64,000 nt of DNA from Modicisalibacter sp049808615 (GCF_049808615.1 NZ_JBNCAN010000008.1:96189-160188); one strand, 5' to 3'; positions 25,847-36,007 are shown, counted from the stretch's first letter. The notes: generated by a model not told the origin, from the letters alone. A program made the numbers and translations.

Positions 25847-26374
25847 AACCGACTTGTCACAACGCCTGCACGACATACACGTAGGCTAGAGTCACGATTA
25901 CGGCGAACAGGGCTTGGGCCCTGCCGCCAAAGCAGCAACGATGTTACGCCACGCCCGAGTCCCGGACCGACCCTGATGCAGGGCTGTCACGACACGACGG
26001 GAGTTACCAATACCGTGCCGGAGGCCGGCGTCGGCGAACCGAACAAATGCCAGGTGTCTGGCGGTGACTGCAGGGCCGGACGGGGAATTTTGAATGACAT
26101 CCCGCCGTAACATGTCTTGCCGCCGTCGCGTACTCAACATGATCTTGTAGCACTCTTCTCCTGACGAGTGTTGATTGTATTTTCACGACATGAGATGAGC
26201 ACAACACAACGCACGAAGCGGTTCGTCGTCGTCGACATAGGGAATCGCTGACACAATCGACGCGTGGGTGAAACCGTCTTCGATCAACGTGAAGAACCTG
26301 GGTTCATCCACCAGACATTTAAGCAGCGTCTCCTCGAGGGCCGCCATCCGGCGCGCCTTTAATAGCGAGACAAC
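25847..26374 (+). other. long rne leader/upstream region without a gene
   Basis: About 530 bases between the rluC promoter and the rne start with no convincing reading frame on either strand. Several inverted pairs are visible, for example CACTC...GAGTG around 26150-26166. RNase E mRNAs in enterobacteria carry a long, structured 5' UTR that RNase E itself binds for autoregulation. A similar role here is inference from the length and position. The start codon is preceded only by a weak GAG. Confidence 0.5.
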
Positions 26375-29300
26375 ATGAAACGAATGCTCATCAATGCGAC
26401 CCAGCCTGAAGAGTTGCGCGTCGCGTTAGTCGATGGACAGCGCCTTTACGATCTGGATATCGAGTCCGGCGCCCGCGAACAGAAAAAAGCCAATATCTAT
26501 CGTGGCAAGATCACCCGGGTAGAACCCTCCCTTGAAGCCGCCTTCGTCGATTTCGGCGCCGAGCGTCATGGCTTCCTGCCATTGAAAGAGATTTCCCGCG
26601 AGTATTTTTCCAAGGAGCCCTCCGGTCGCCCCAATATCAAGGAAGTGATCAAGGAAGGTCAGGAAGTCATCGTCCAGGTCGATAAGGAAGAACGGGGTAA
26701 TAAAGGCGCCGCCCTGACCACTTTCGTCAGTCTTGCCGGACGCTTTTTGGTGCTGATGCCCAACAACCCCCGGGCCGGCGGTATCTCACGGCGCATCGAA
26801 GGCGATGAACGTGCCCAGCTCAAGGACGCCATGAGTCAGCTCACTCTACCCAACGAGATGGGCGTGATCGTGCGCACCGCCGGTATCGGCCGCAGCACCG
26901 AAGAACTGCAATGGGACCTGGATTATCTCGCCCAGGTCTGGGAGGCGATCACTGCGGAAGCGACCAAGCGGTCTGCCCCGTTTCTGATCTATCGCGAATC
27001 CAATGTCATCATCCGCGCCATGCGCGACTACTTGCGCCATGACATCGGCGAAGTATTGGTCGACAGCCCCGAGGTACACCAGGAAGCCCTGGGATTCATC
27101 CGTCAGGTGATGCCTTCCTACCAACAGAAGATCAAACTCTACGCCGATGACGTGCCGCTGTTCTCGCGGTTCCAGATCGAGAGCCAGATCGAGACCGCCT
27201 ACCAGCGTGAGGTCAAGCTGCCTTCCGGTGGCTCGGTGGTGATCGATCATACCGAGGCACTGGTGTCCATCGACATCAACTCTGCCCGCGCCACCCGGGG
27301 CAGCGACATCGAAGAAACCGCGCTGCAGACCAATCTCGAAGCGGCGGACGAGATCACTCGACAACTGCGCCTGCGCGATATCGGTGGCCTGGTGGTCATC
27401 GACTTCATCGACATGTCGCCAGCCCGCAATCAGCGCGAAGTCGAGAACCGTATGCGCGATGCGCTCAAGATCGATCGTGCTCGGGTACAAATCGGGCGCA
27501 TCTCGCGCTTCGGCCTGATGGAGATGTCACGTCAGCGTCTTCGCCCTTCCCTGGGGGAAACCAGTGGCGTGGTCTGCCCGCGCTGCGACGGCCAGGGCAC
27601 CATTCGCGACGTGCGTTCGATCTCGCTTTCCATCATGCGTCTCATCGAAGAAGAAGCGATGAAAGAGCGTAGCGCGCAGATTCGCGCCATTCTACCGGTA
27701 CCGGTGGCGACCTATCTGCTCAACGAGAAGCGCTCCATCCTCGCGGATATCGAGCAGCGCCAGGATGTCCGCGTGGTATTGTTGCCCAGCCCCGAAATGT
27801 CGACGCCGCACTACGACGTTCAGCGCCTGCGTGATGATCATCTGGGAGAAGATGACGAAGCCAAGTCCAGCTTCGAACTCGCGACGGATACCGAGGTGGG
27901 CAAAGAGCCTGATCCCTCCTTCGAGAAGCCGATCCAACGTACCGAGGCGGCGGTCAAAAGTGTCGCTCACACGACACCGGCACCGGACTCACTGCAACGC
28001 CAGAAAGAGCCCGCTTCTGCCCCGAGTGCCGTGAATGCCGCGGCCTCTTCTTCCGGGCTGCTGGGCCGTCTTGTCAAAGGCTTCAACAAGCTGATCGGCG
28101 GCGCTGAAGAGACCACGTCATCCCCAGGCTCAACCAATCCCGCGCGCTCATCCCAGGACAATCGTCGCTCATCGGCTCGTACAAACGATCAAGAGCAGCG
28201 TAACGAGCGCTCCAATCGCAATACGAATCAGCGTCGCCGCCGCGATGCAAGCGATGACGATCAGCGCGGCGAACGCAAAGCCTCTCGTGGCGACCGTCAG
28301 GAAGCCGATAATCGGACCACGCGCGATAACCGCTCCGCCAAGCAGGAAGACAAATCCTCACAGCGCAGCAAGGCACGCCAGGATGACAACACGGCGGGCG
28401 GCGGCGCGCAGAAATCGGACAAGAGTGAAAAGCCCGAGAGCAAGCCTCGCCGCGACAATCGCAAGGGTCGCGACGATCAGCGCGATAGCAAATCTCAGGC
28501 CCAGCCCGAAAAGAACGGCGACAAGAACGTCGAAAAGGCGACCGAGCAGAAAAAAGCCAAGGATGAGAACAAGGTTGACGATGGCACGCCCAAGCGTACC
28601 CGCAACAACCCGCGCCAGCGCAGTCGCAAGCATGCGCTGAATCCTCAGGCCGTAGCCGAGCAGGAGCGTCTGCAGCGCGAAGCAAGTGCGGATGGCGTTT
28701 CTGCGCCATCAACCAGCGTTGCGGAAGACACTTCTCAATCGGTGGCCGCCGCAGCCGATGGCAGCCACAGTGCCACAGAGGCTGAACCGGCCCGCCAGGC
28801 AAGCTCTGAATCCAGCGACCCCAAGGTTGCTCCCACCGCAGAGCGCGCCGCCTTTGCTCGGAAGCAGCACGGTCCGGGCGATGCCGACAACATCGGCGGG
28901 GCATCATCGGCCACCACCACCGAGACATTGAATTCGGGCGACAGCGCTCCGCAGGATCAGCAAACGGCACCGGATACCGCTGACACGGCACCTGATGCAA
29001 ACGTGGCGATTCCCGTTGATTCAGCACGGCCGGATGAGAATGAGAGTTCCAAAGCCGGCAACAAACGTCGATCGTCCAGAGCCAAACCGGCGCACGCCAA
29101 GGCGAACAACGCTGTAGTCCCTCAGTCAAGTGAGTCCGCTGGGACACCCGTTGCATCTGGTGAAACGCCCGACGATGAAGCACGACGCCCCGCAACCGCC
29201 GAGACGAACGTGACATCCAGCGATCTTCAAAACGATCACCAGATGGCCCAGGCCAGCGACACCCGCGAACCGATCGTGGAAAGGTCCCAAGCCCCTTCCG

Positions 29301-29641
29301 ACAATACAGCGGATATCGCAGCATCCAAGCCGTCCAGCGAAAGCACCCAAGACGAGGCCGCCTCCGGAAAAGCCGACGCCGGGAATAGCGCCACGACGCA
29401 GCATCAAGAACCGTCGTCAAGCCAAGAGGAAACCAGGGCGCAGGAGAACGATCCGGCAGCGGCCTCTACCGCAGTAGATACAACATCTTCAATGGATGCA
29501 AAGCCGAAGGATGCCCCGACAGCTGAAGTATCCGGCCCGTCGACGCCGAGTGACGATCGATCCGTCCGTCGCCGTCGTGCCCATAACGATCCGCGGGAAA
29601 AACGCCGCAATCAGCAAGGCCAGGCGAAGGATGGCAGCTGA
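26375..29641 (+). CDS. rne: ribonuclease E
   Basis: Endoribonuclease that starts mRNA decay and processes rRNA and tRNA. 1088 aa. The catalytic half has the N-terminal RNase H-like part, the S1 domain, metal ligands Asp300 (VSIDINSA) and Asp343 (VVIDFIDM), and the Zn-link CPRCDGQG at about 400-403, all aligning with E. coli D303, D346 and C404/C407. An amphipathic membrane anchor GLLGRLVKGFNKLIGG lies at about 561-576. Then comes an arginine-rich, likely RNA-binding stretch (about 590-760), then a Ser/Ala/Glu/Asp-rich disordered tail that ends basic. A strong terminator follows. It is divergent from rluC. Confidence 0.97.
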   Translation: MKRMLINATQPEELRVALVDGQRLYDLDIESGAREQKKANIYRGKITRVEPSLEAAFVDFGAERHGFLPLKEISREYFSKEPSGRPNIKEVIKEGQEVIVQVDKEERGNKGAALTTFVSLAGRFLVLMPNNPRAGGISRRIEGDERAQLKDAMSQLTLPNEMGVIVRTAGIGRSTEELQWDLDYLAQVWEAITAEATKRSAPFLIYRESNVIIRAMRDYLRHDIGEVLVDSPEVHQEALGFIRQVMPSYQQKIKLYADDVPLFSRFQIESQIETAYQREVKLPSGGSVVIDHTEALVSIDINSARATRGSDIEETALQTNLEAADEITRQLRLRDIGGLVVIDFIDMSPARNQREVENRMRDALKIDRARVQIGRISRFGLMEMSRQRLRPSLGETSGVVCPRCDGQGTIRDVRSISLSIMRLIEEEAMKERSAQIRAILPVPVATYLLNEKRSILADIEQRQDVRVVLLPSPEMSTPHYDVQRLRDDHLGEDDEAKSSFELATDTEVGKEPDPSFEKPIQRTEAAVKSVAHTTPAPDSLQRQKEPASAPSAVNAAASSSGLLGRLVKGFNKLIGGAEETTSSPGSTNPARSSQDNRRSSARTNDQEQRNERSNRNTNQRRRRDASDDDQRGERKASRGDRQEADNRTTRDNRSAKQEDKSSQRSKARQDDNTAGGGAQKSDKSEKPESKPRRDNRKGRDDQRDSKSQAQPEKNGDKNVEKATEQKKAKDENKVDDGTPKRTRNNPRQRSRKHALNPQAVAEQERLQREASADGVSAPSTSVAEDTSQSVAAAADGSHSATEAEPARQASSESSDPKVAPTAERAAFARKQHGPGDADNIGGASSATTTETLNSGDSAPQDQQTAPDTADTAPDANVAIPVDSARPDENESSKAGNKRRSSRAKPAHAKANNAVVPQSSESAGTPVASGETPDDEARRPATAETNVTSSDLQNDHQMAQASDTREPIVERSQAPSDNTADIAASKPSSESTQDEAASGKADAGNSATTQHQEPSSSQEETRAQENDPAAASTAVDTTSSMDAKPKDAPTAEVSGPSTPSDDRSVRRRRAHNDPREKRRNQQGQAKDGS

Positions 29642-29701
29642 GGCCTGAGAGTATCGCGCCCTACTCTAGAGCGCGGTATCGCCATGTCGGATCGCACAGG
29701 A

Positions 29702-29736
29702 GAGTGCCCGAGAATCTCGATTCTCGGGCACTTTCT
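29702..29736 (+). terminator. rho-independent terminator of rne
   Basis: Perfect stem AGTGCCCGAGAAT-CTCG-ATTCTCGGGCACT followed by TTCTT. It lies between the convergent rne and M18 aminopeptidase genes and may also act on the opposite strand, though the U tract is better for rne. Confidence 0.87.
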
Positions 29737-29747
29737 TGCCATTTCCA

Positions 29748-31055
29748 TCAATCCCAGGTCAGCTGGCGGCGATTAAGAAAGGTCGTCAGAGCACGAATCA
29801 AATGACCGGCGTCCTTGCTACCCGCAGTTTCGCGGATTGAGTGCATGGCCCATTGCGCAACCCCTACGTCCAGCGTCGGCACGCCAAGCTCCGTGGCGGT
29901 GATGGGGCCGATAGTGCTACCACATCCCATGTCGGCGCGGGTGACGAAGGTCTGTACCGGTACCTCGGCGTCACGACATACGTCGCGAAATAACGCGGCG
30001 GTGACGCTATTGGTGGCATAGCGCTGATTGGCATTGACCTTGATCACGGGACCACCGTTGAGCGAAGGACCGTGGGCGGCGTCATGCTTGTCGCTGAAAT
30101 TGGGATGCAAGGCATGGGCGTTATCGCAGGAAATCATGCAGGAGGATTGAATCAGACGACTCCACTCCTGCTCACTGCTGTCCCCCAACTGCTCGACGAC
30201 ACGTCGCAGGACATCCAGCAAAAAGGGTCCCTGAGCGCCACTGGTGCTGGCGCTACCGACCTCTTCATGATCGTTGGCCACCAGCACGGCACCCTGGGTT
30301 CCATCGCTTTCCAGCAAGGCTTCCATGCCGATGAAACAGGACAGCAGATTGTCGAGTCGAGCGCTGGCGATCAGGTCGGCGTTGACCCCGACCACCGCCG
30401 GCGGCTGAGTGTCGTAAAAGCAGAGTTCGAAACTGAGAATATCCGCCTGCTTCAGCTCGTGCTGTTCTTCTAGCCATGTCCTGAGCAGAGTCTCGAACGC
30501 CTCGGACTTACCGCTTCCCTGGCATAGCACCGGCGCCATCTGGGTCTGCGGATTGATGGGACGCCCATTGTTGACGTCGCGATCCAGATGAATAGCCAGG
30601 CTGGGTACCATGGCGACGGCATGCTTCGTATCGAGCAACAGACTTTGCAATCGACCATCGCCATGACGGACATGCACGCGACCGGCCAGGGCCAGATCGC
30701 GGTCGAACCAGGGAGCCAATAGTGCGCCGCCATAGACCTCGACACCCAGTTGCAACCAGTCTCCGGCATTGAGCGCCGCGTTGGGTTTGAGTCGCAGTCC
30801 TGGGCTATCGGTATGAGCGCCTATCATGCGCAGTGCCGAGAGCGGATCATGGGGTAGCTGTAACGCAATGAGTGAAGAATCGTTACGCGTCACCACGACC
30901 CGCTCGCCTGCTTTCAACTCCCAGGCTTGCGTCTCGTGCAGGCGACGAAACCCCGCCTGTTCAAGCCGCTCCAACATGTTCTGCGTGGCATGCCAGGGCG
31001 TGGGCGAATGCTCTAGAAACCGCAGAAGTCGTTTGACGATTGGGTCAAGGGACAT
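29748..31055 (-). CDS. apeB: M18 family aminopeptidase (aspartyl aminopeptidase type)
   Basis: Zinc-dependent cytosolic aminopeptidase. 435 aa. Metal and catalytic residues lie in IGAHTDSPGLRLKPN, SARLDNLLSC, ANDHEEVGSAST and the C-terminal MGCGSTIGPITA and DVGVAQWAMHSIRE. Typical substrates are peptides with N-terminal acidic residues. ATG at 31053-31055 has AAGGA five bases upstream; a longer in-frame extension of 100 codons overlaps the prc start and lacks support. Convergent with rne, divergent from prc. Confidence 0.94.
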   Translation of the reverse strand: MSLDPIVKRLLRFLEHSPTPWHATQNMLERLEQAGFRRLHETQAWELKAGERVVVTRNDSSLIALQLPHDPLSALRMIGAHTDSPGLRLKPNAALNAGDWLQLGVEVYGGALLAPWFDRDLALAGRVHVRHGDGRLQSLLLDTKHAVAMVPSLAIHLDRDVNNGRPINPQTQMAPVLCQGSGKSEAFETLLRTWLEEQHELKQADILSFELCFYDTQPPAVVGVNADLIASARLDNLLSCFIGMEALLESDGTQGAVLVANDHEEVGSASTSGAQGPFLLDVLRRVVEQLGDSSEQEWSRLIQSSCMISCDNAHALHPNFSDKHDAAHGPSLNGGPVIKVNANQRYATNSVTAALFRDVCRDAEVPVQTFVTRADMGCGSTIGPITATELGVPTLDVGVAQWAMHSIRETAGSKDAGHLIRALTTFLNRRQLTWD

Positions 31056-31314
31056 GCTAATCCTTATCAAGAGTCTATTTATCACGTAACAGGCTGCTAC
31101 AATGGCTCCCGGCGTACATAGGAGCCACCCTGCAATCCTTGGACCAAGTACGAAACCGATGACTGAAAGCGGAACTCTGGTCGCCTGACGTGTCTCTTTA
31201 TAGAGATCGCGCGCTCGAGCGGCCACATGCTTTTCACCCTTTTCGCGCCTTTTACGCCTTTCACAACAAAGGACCAAGGAATTTAGTTTACATGAAACCT
31301 GGAGTGCTTCATCA

Positions 31315-33366
31315 ATGAGCCTGATTGCAGCTACTCGGTGCTGCGCCACAGTCATCTCGCTGCTGGTCGCGTTGAGCGCCTCGGCCCTTGCCGAGCCGAG
31401 CCCTACGGATTCCCAACGTCAGGCCGCCACCGAGGTTGCCGAATCGCTGCGCTATGGCCACTATGCCGATATCACCCTGGACGATGCCTGGTCGGAGCGA
31501 GCTTTCACCCAGTTGCTGAATGTACTGGATTCCCAGCGTGCCTACCTTTTGCAGCGTGACATCGACGCTTTCGAGGATTTACGTACCACCCTCGATGACG
31601 CTCTTTTCGAGGGCCGACTCGAGCGGGTCTACGAATTCTACGGTCGGTACCAGGATCGTCTCGAAGCACGCCTCGAATGGCTGATTGCCAGGATCGATGA
31701 AGGGCTCGACTTCGATTATTCGAGCAATGAACGCCTGGTCATCGAGCGCGACGACGCGGCCTGGGAAAGGACCCCCAAAGCACTGGATGCGCTATGGCTA
31801 AGGCGCCTGAAGAACGCGGCCCTCTCTCTCGCGCTGAGTGATCAGAGTCCTCAGGAAATACAGGAAACGCTGCGCGAACGCTATGCCGGACAGCTGTCGC
31901 GCCTGCGCCAGACAAACGCCGAAGATGTCTTTGGCTTGTTCATGGCCGGGGTCACCAGCACGGCCGATCCGCATACCGAGTATCTCTCTCCACGCCAAGG
32001 GGAGTCCTTCGATATTCAGATGAAGCTCTCGCTGGAGGGCATCGGTGCCTTGCTGCAATCGGAGGGGGAATACGTCAAGGTCTCGAGTCTTGTCGCCGGT
32101 GGGCCGGCGGACAAGAGTGGCGTGCTGCAACCCGCGGATCGTATCGTCGGCGTAGGCCAGGGCGAAGAAGGCGAGATGACCAATGTCGTGGGCATGCGCC
32201 TGGACGAAGTGGTCGATCTGATCCGAGGGCCCAAGGGCTCCACGGTGCGTCTGGACGTCATTCCGGCCAAGGCGGTGGATGTGACCCGCTCCCGGGTCGT
32301 CAAGATCGTGCGTGACACGGTCAAACTCGAGGACCAGGCGGCCCACAGCGAAGTCATCACCCTGGAGCGCGAGGGCAAGGAGCAACGCATCGGCGTCATC
32401 GAGATACCTACCTTCTATGTCGATTTCGATGCCTGGCAGGCCGGTGAGCAGGATTATCGGAGTACGACCCGCGATGTAGCCAAAGAGATCGAGAAGCTCA
32501 AGGCCAAAGGCGTGGAGGGTATCGTGCTGGATCTGCGCAACGACGGTGGCGGTGCCTTGCAGGAAGCCAATTCGCTGATTGGCTTGTTCATCGATCGTGG
32601 CCCCACGGTTCAAGTGCGTGACGCCCAGGGCCGTATAAGCCTGTATGGCGACACCGACAGCGGCAGTGTTTACGAGGGCCCGTTGGCGGTACTCGTCAAT
32701 CGGCTTTCCGCCTCGGCATCCGAGATCGTGGCCGGGGCTATCCAGGATTACGGACGCGGCCTGGTGCTTGGCAATCGCACCTTCGGCAAGGGCACCGTAC
32801 AAACGCTCAACGATCTGAATCATGGCCAGATCAAACTGACCCGCGCCAAGTTTTATCGCATCTCCGGGGAGAGCACACAGCATCGTGGCGTCTACCCCGA
32901 CCTGGAATTTCCCAATCTGGTCGATCCGGAGTTGATCGGCGAAAGCACCCTCGATAATGCGCTGCCCTGGGATACGGTACGTCCGGTGCAGTATCGGCAG
33001 TACGGTACTCCCGACCAGTACCTCCCTGTCCTCAAGAAAAAGCATGAGCAGCGCATCGGCAAGGACGCCAACTTCATTTATCTCGAGCGCCAAGCGGCGC
33101 TGACCAAGCAGTTGCGAGAACAGCAGACCACCATCAGCCTCAACCGGGAACAGCGTAAGCGCGAGATGCAAGCTCAGGAGCTCGAGCAACTGGCACTGGA
33201 GAACCAGCGTCGCCGCGCCTTGGGTCTCGAACCTCTCGAGGACTGGACCGACGACACGGATGAGGAAACGCCGGACAAGGAGGAGGATGAGCCCATCGAC
33301 CGCGCTCAGGTCGTGGAAGCGGGGCAAATCCTGCTCGACTATGCTTTGTTGACCCAGGACGATTGA
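31315..33366 (+). CDS. prc: tail-specific periplasmic protease Prc (Tsp)
   Basis: S41A carboxy-terminal processing protease. 683 aa, almost the same as E. coli Prc. Signal peptide of about 26 residues ending ASALA. A helical N-terminal part precedes the PDZ domain (GIGALLQSEGEYVKVSSLVAGGPADKSG). The peptidase domain has the Ser nucleophile in RLSASASEIVAG and the Lys in GNRTFGKGTVQ. The C-terminal DUF3340-like part is Gln/Glu/Arg-rich. It degrades misfolded proteins and processes penicillin-binding protein 3 and cell-wall hydrolases in relatives. A GGAG lies ten bases before ATG. Confidence 0.96.
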   Translation: MSLIAATRCCATVISLLVALSASALAEPSPTDSQRQAATEVAESLRYGHYADITLDDAWSERAFTQLLNVLDSQRAYLLQRDIDAFEDLRTTLDDALFEGRLERVYEFYGRYQDRLEARLEWLIARIDEGLDFDYSSNERLVIERDDAAWERTPKALDALWLRRLKNAALSLALSDQSPQEIQETLRERYAGQLSRLRQTNAEDVFGLFMAGVTSTADPHTEYLSPRQGESFDIQMKLSLEGIGALLQSEGEYVKVSSLVAGGPADKSGVLQPADRIVGVGQGEEGEMTNVVGMRLDEVVDLIRGPKGSTVRLDVIPAKAVDVTRSRVVKIVRDTVKLEDQAAHSEVITLEREGKEQRIGVIEIPTFYVDFDAWQAGEQDYRSTTRDVAKEIEKLKAKGVEGIVLDLRNDGGGALQEANSLIGLFIDRGPTVQVRDAQGRISLYGDTDSGSVYEGPLAVLVNRLSASASEIVAGAIQDYGRGLVLGNRTFGKGTVQTLNDLNHGQIKLTRAKFYRISGESTQHRGVYPDLEFPNLVDPELIGESTLDNALPWDTVRPVQYRQYGTPDQYLPVLKKKHEQRIGKDANFIYLERQAALTKQLREQQTTISLNREQRKREMQAQELEQLALENQRRRALGLEPLEDWTDDTDEETPDKEEDEPIDRAQVVEAGQILLDYALLTQDD

Positions 33367-33399
33367 GTGTAACGACTCGCCCGCTCCCGCGAGTGGGCG

Positions 33400-35133
33400 A
33401 TGCACGCTCCCCGGCTATCATCGATGCTTTCTCGTCCACAGCTCATCGCCATCCTGGCATTATCCTCGCTGCTGGCTTTGCCGGCAGCGGTGACGGCAAA
33501 AGAACTGGACTGCCCCGCCTGGACAGCCGAGCAGGCTCGGCAGGCTTTCGAGCAATTGCAGGCGCGGATTGATACCTGGGACGAGGCCTATTACTCCCGC
33601 GGTGAGCGTTTGGTTGAAGACGGCGTCTACGACGCCGCTAAACGCCGCCAGGCCCACTGGCGTCAGTGCTTCGATGAGCCCACCGCGCCTGCCTCGCCAT
33701 CTCCTCACGAGGCCGATGGCCCCCTCGCCCATCCCATCCCTCAGACCGGGCTCGAAAAAGCCGATTCTCGTCAAGCCCTGGCGGCCTGGCTCACAGCACG
33801 CCAGCATCAGGCGCTATGGATCCAGCCCAAGGTCGATGGCGTGGCCGTCACTCTCGTCTATGAATCCGGCGTGCTGAGCCGGGCGATCAGCCGCGGCGAT
33901 GGGGACCACGGCCAGGATTGGACCGCGCAGGCCGGCAAGATTTCAGCCATTCCCAGGCGGCTAAGCAAAGCCCCTCCTCGGGTGATACTCCAGGGCGAGC
34001 TCTATCTGCACCGCCCCGATCATGTCCAGGCCCGGGACGGTACCGCCGGTGCCCGAGCGGATGTGATCGGCCTGATGGCCCGCAAGCAATTGAAAAAGGA
34101 AGACAGTGAACGTATTGGGCTGTTCGTCTGGGATTGGCCCGATGCACCGGCCGAAGAGGCGTTTTCGAAGCGGCTCGGGCGCCTTGCGGGCTGGGGCTTC
34201 GATACCCGGGACTACACCTTTCCGATTAAGGATATCGCTGCCGTGGCCAACTGGCGTCAGCACTGGTACCGGCACGCCCTGCCCTTCGCCACGGATGGCA
34301 TCGTGGTGCGTCAGGCAGAACGGCCGCCGTCCACTGCTTGGCAAGCCAAGCCCCCGGACTGGGCCATCGCCTGGAAGCATCCTGCCAGTCAGAGCCTGGC
34401 CCTGGTCACCGGCATTGATTTCAGCATCGGCCGTACTGGGCGTATCACGCCGGTGGTACGGCTCTCCCCCGTTGAGTTGGACGATCGCATTGTCCGCCGC
34501 GTCAGCCTCGGCTCCCTGGACCGCTGGCAAGAACTCGACGTGCGTCCCGGCGACCAGGTCATGATCGAACTGGCAGGACTGACCATTCCCTACCTGACGG
34601 AGGTCGTGCTTGCTGCCGAGCCACGGGGCAGCGTCGAGATGCCCAGGCAAGACGATTACCACGCGCTAAGCTGTCTCGAACTCATCGAGAGCTGTCACCA
34701 GCAGTTTCTGGCCCGACTGATTTGGCTCTCCGACACCCTGGACATGAAGGGCATCGGTGAAGGCACTTGGCGCAGGCTGATAGAGTCGAGTCAACTGAAC
34801 ACCCTGCTCGACTGGCTCACCTTCGACCAGGACACATTACGCGCCCTCCCGGGCGTGGGAACACGGCGTGCCCAATTATGGCACGCCGCCTTTCAAGCCA
34901 GTCGCAGGCAACCCCCAACCCTCTGGCTCAAGGCACTCGGCATGCCGTCAGTCCCGCAACGGGCGCTGTTTGAGAACGACCGTTTCGTGGGCATTGCGGA
35001 ATTGCAGCAGCGCAGCGAAGCGCAATGGCAAACCTGGTCCGGCATCGGCCCAAGTACCGCGAGCCAACTGATGGCGTTCTTTCATCATGCCGAGATAAAT
35101 TCCTTGCTGGAGCGCCTGGCACTCGCGCCATGA
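33400..35133 (+). CDS. ligB: LigB-type NAD-dependent DNA ligase with signal-like N-terminus
   Basis: 577 aa. The adenylation site is QPKVDGVAV, with Lys at about 144. Further parts of the nucleotidyltransferase fold are RAISRGDGDHGQDW, LQGELYL, TDGIVVRQ and AWKHPASQS. They are followed by an OB fold and a helix-hairpin-helix part (LPGVGTRRAQ). The BRCT domain and Zn-finger cysteine set of LigA are absent, as in LigB. The first 28-34 residues look like a cleavable signal peptide (hydrophobic LIAILALSSLLALPAAVTAKE), an odd but recurrent feature of LigB. Starts 33 bases after prc. Activity is usually much lower than that of LigA; its role is uncertain. Confidence 0.92.
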   Translation: MHAPRLSSMLSRPQLIAILALSSLLALPAAVTAKELDCPAWTAEQARQAFEQLQARIDTWDEAYYSRGERLVEDGVYDAAKRRQAHWRQCFDEPTAPASPSPHEADGPLAHPIPQTGLEKADSRQALAAWLTARQHQALWIQPKVDGVAVTLVYESGVLSRAISRGDGDHGQDWTAQAGKISAIPRRLSKAPPRVILQGELYLHRPDHVQARDGTAGARADVIGLMARKQLKKEDSERIGLFVWDWPDAPAEEAFSKRLGRLAGWGFDTRDYTFPIKDIAAVANWRQHWYRHALPFATDGIVVRQAERPPSTAWQAKPPDWAIAWKHPASQSLALVTGIDFSIGRTGRITPVVRLSPVELDDRIVRRVSLGSLDRWQELDVRPGDQVMIELAGLTIPYLTEVVLAAEPRGSVEMPRQDDYHALSCLELIESCHQQFLARLIWLSDTLDMKGIGEGTWRRLIESSQLNTLLDWLTFDQDTLRALPGVGTRRAQLWHAAFQASRRQPPTLWLKALGMPSVPQRALFENDRFVGIAELQQRSEAQWQTWSGIGPSTASQLMAFFHHAEINSLLERLALAP

Positions 35134-35330
35134 TGCACTTCTGCGTCAGCCCAAAACTACCAGAGCCGAGCAAGACGATATGACCACCCAGCAGTGACTG
35201 ATCGTTCAGCCATGCAGCCCATCAGCGGCTGAATGCTGTCATTTGCGCACCAAAACGTCCTCTTTCCCGCGCTTTGAAATTTTCGATTTTCGAGAAACTG
35301 GCAGTACCGCAATTCTCTCGGAAGTCTCTC

Positions 35331-35993
35331 ATGAAGAAATGGCTTACTCACGCCCTTCTGGCCGGTCTCCTGGGCCTGGCTCCCAGCATTTCCTCTGCCG
35401 CGATCAACACCCGCGAGTCGTCGCCAGTGGACGAGCCAAGCCTTTCGGCCCTGGAAACGCTATGGGACTTTCTCGATGCCCCGGTACGCCCGCTTGGGGT
35501 CGACGTCAATGAACCCTGGGTACACATTGACCTGTTAAAGCGCGAACTCGTGGTTTATCAGGGCGGCATTCGCATCGAGAGCATACCCTATCTAGCCTAT
35601 GGCGCCGCGGGTTCTCAGGCAGTTCGTTTGCGGGGAAGCAAGCAAACACCGACCGGAGTATTCACGATTCGGCGCATCAACCGACACAGCAAATTTCGTC
35701 TGTTCTTCGGACTCGACTATCCCACGCCGCAAATCGCCCACCAGGCCTGGCAAGACGGCATCCTCACGGACAAGGACTACCGGCATTATCTCAGCTACCG
35801 GGAGCGTTACGGCGTTGCACCGGCGGATACCCCACTTGGCGGCTATATCGGCATCCATGGTCTTGGGCGAAGCCCGTTATGGATACATCAAAAGCGTGAC
35901 TGGACTGCGGGCTGTGTCGCAGTGACCAACGCCGAGATTCTTGCCCTGAACAAGTGGCTAGGGGTAGGCACGAAGGTGGTGATCCGAGGATAG
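35331..35993 (+). CDS. secreted L,D-transpeptidase (YkuD domain)
   Basis: 220-residue exported cell-wall enzyme. After a signal peptide (MKKWLTHALLAGLLGLAPS, cleaved around ISSAA) comes a YkuD domain: HIDLLKRELVVYQGG, KQTPTGVFTIRRI, IGIHGLG with the conserved His, and the catalytic Cys in DWTAGCVAVTNAEI. It should form 3-3 peptide cross-links or attach lipoproteins; which of these is not shown. ATG at 35331 is preferred (GGAAG seven bases upstream) over a TTG 19 codons earlier because it puts the signal peptide at the N-terminus. Confidence 0.88.
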   Translation: MKKWLTHALLAGLLGLAPSISSAAINTRESSPVDEPSLSALETLWDFLDAPVRPLGVDVNEPWVHIDLLKRELVVYQGGIRIESIPYLAYGAAGSQAVRLRGSKQTPTGVFTIRRINRHSKFRLFFGLDYPTPQIAHQAWQDGILTDKDYRHYLSYRERYGVAPADTPLGGYIGIHGLGRSPLWIHQKRDWTAGCVAVTNAEILALNKWLGVGTKVVIRG

Positions 35994-36007
35994 GCGACTC
36001 GTGGATC

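Noticed and set aside
25898..26140. 80-codon minus-strand frame in the rne upstream region
   Set aside because: No ribosome binding site, no family match, and unusual composition; it is treated as untranslated leader.
28083..29420. 445-codon open frame on the minus strand in the rne tail
   Set aside because: It mirrors the low-complexity C-terminal region of RNase E and is Arg/Cys/Trp-rich without a fold.
31798..33405. 535-codon open frame on the minus strand inside prc
   Set aside because: It shadows the Prc coding sequence; no motif, no ribosome binding site, and no break in Prc.
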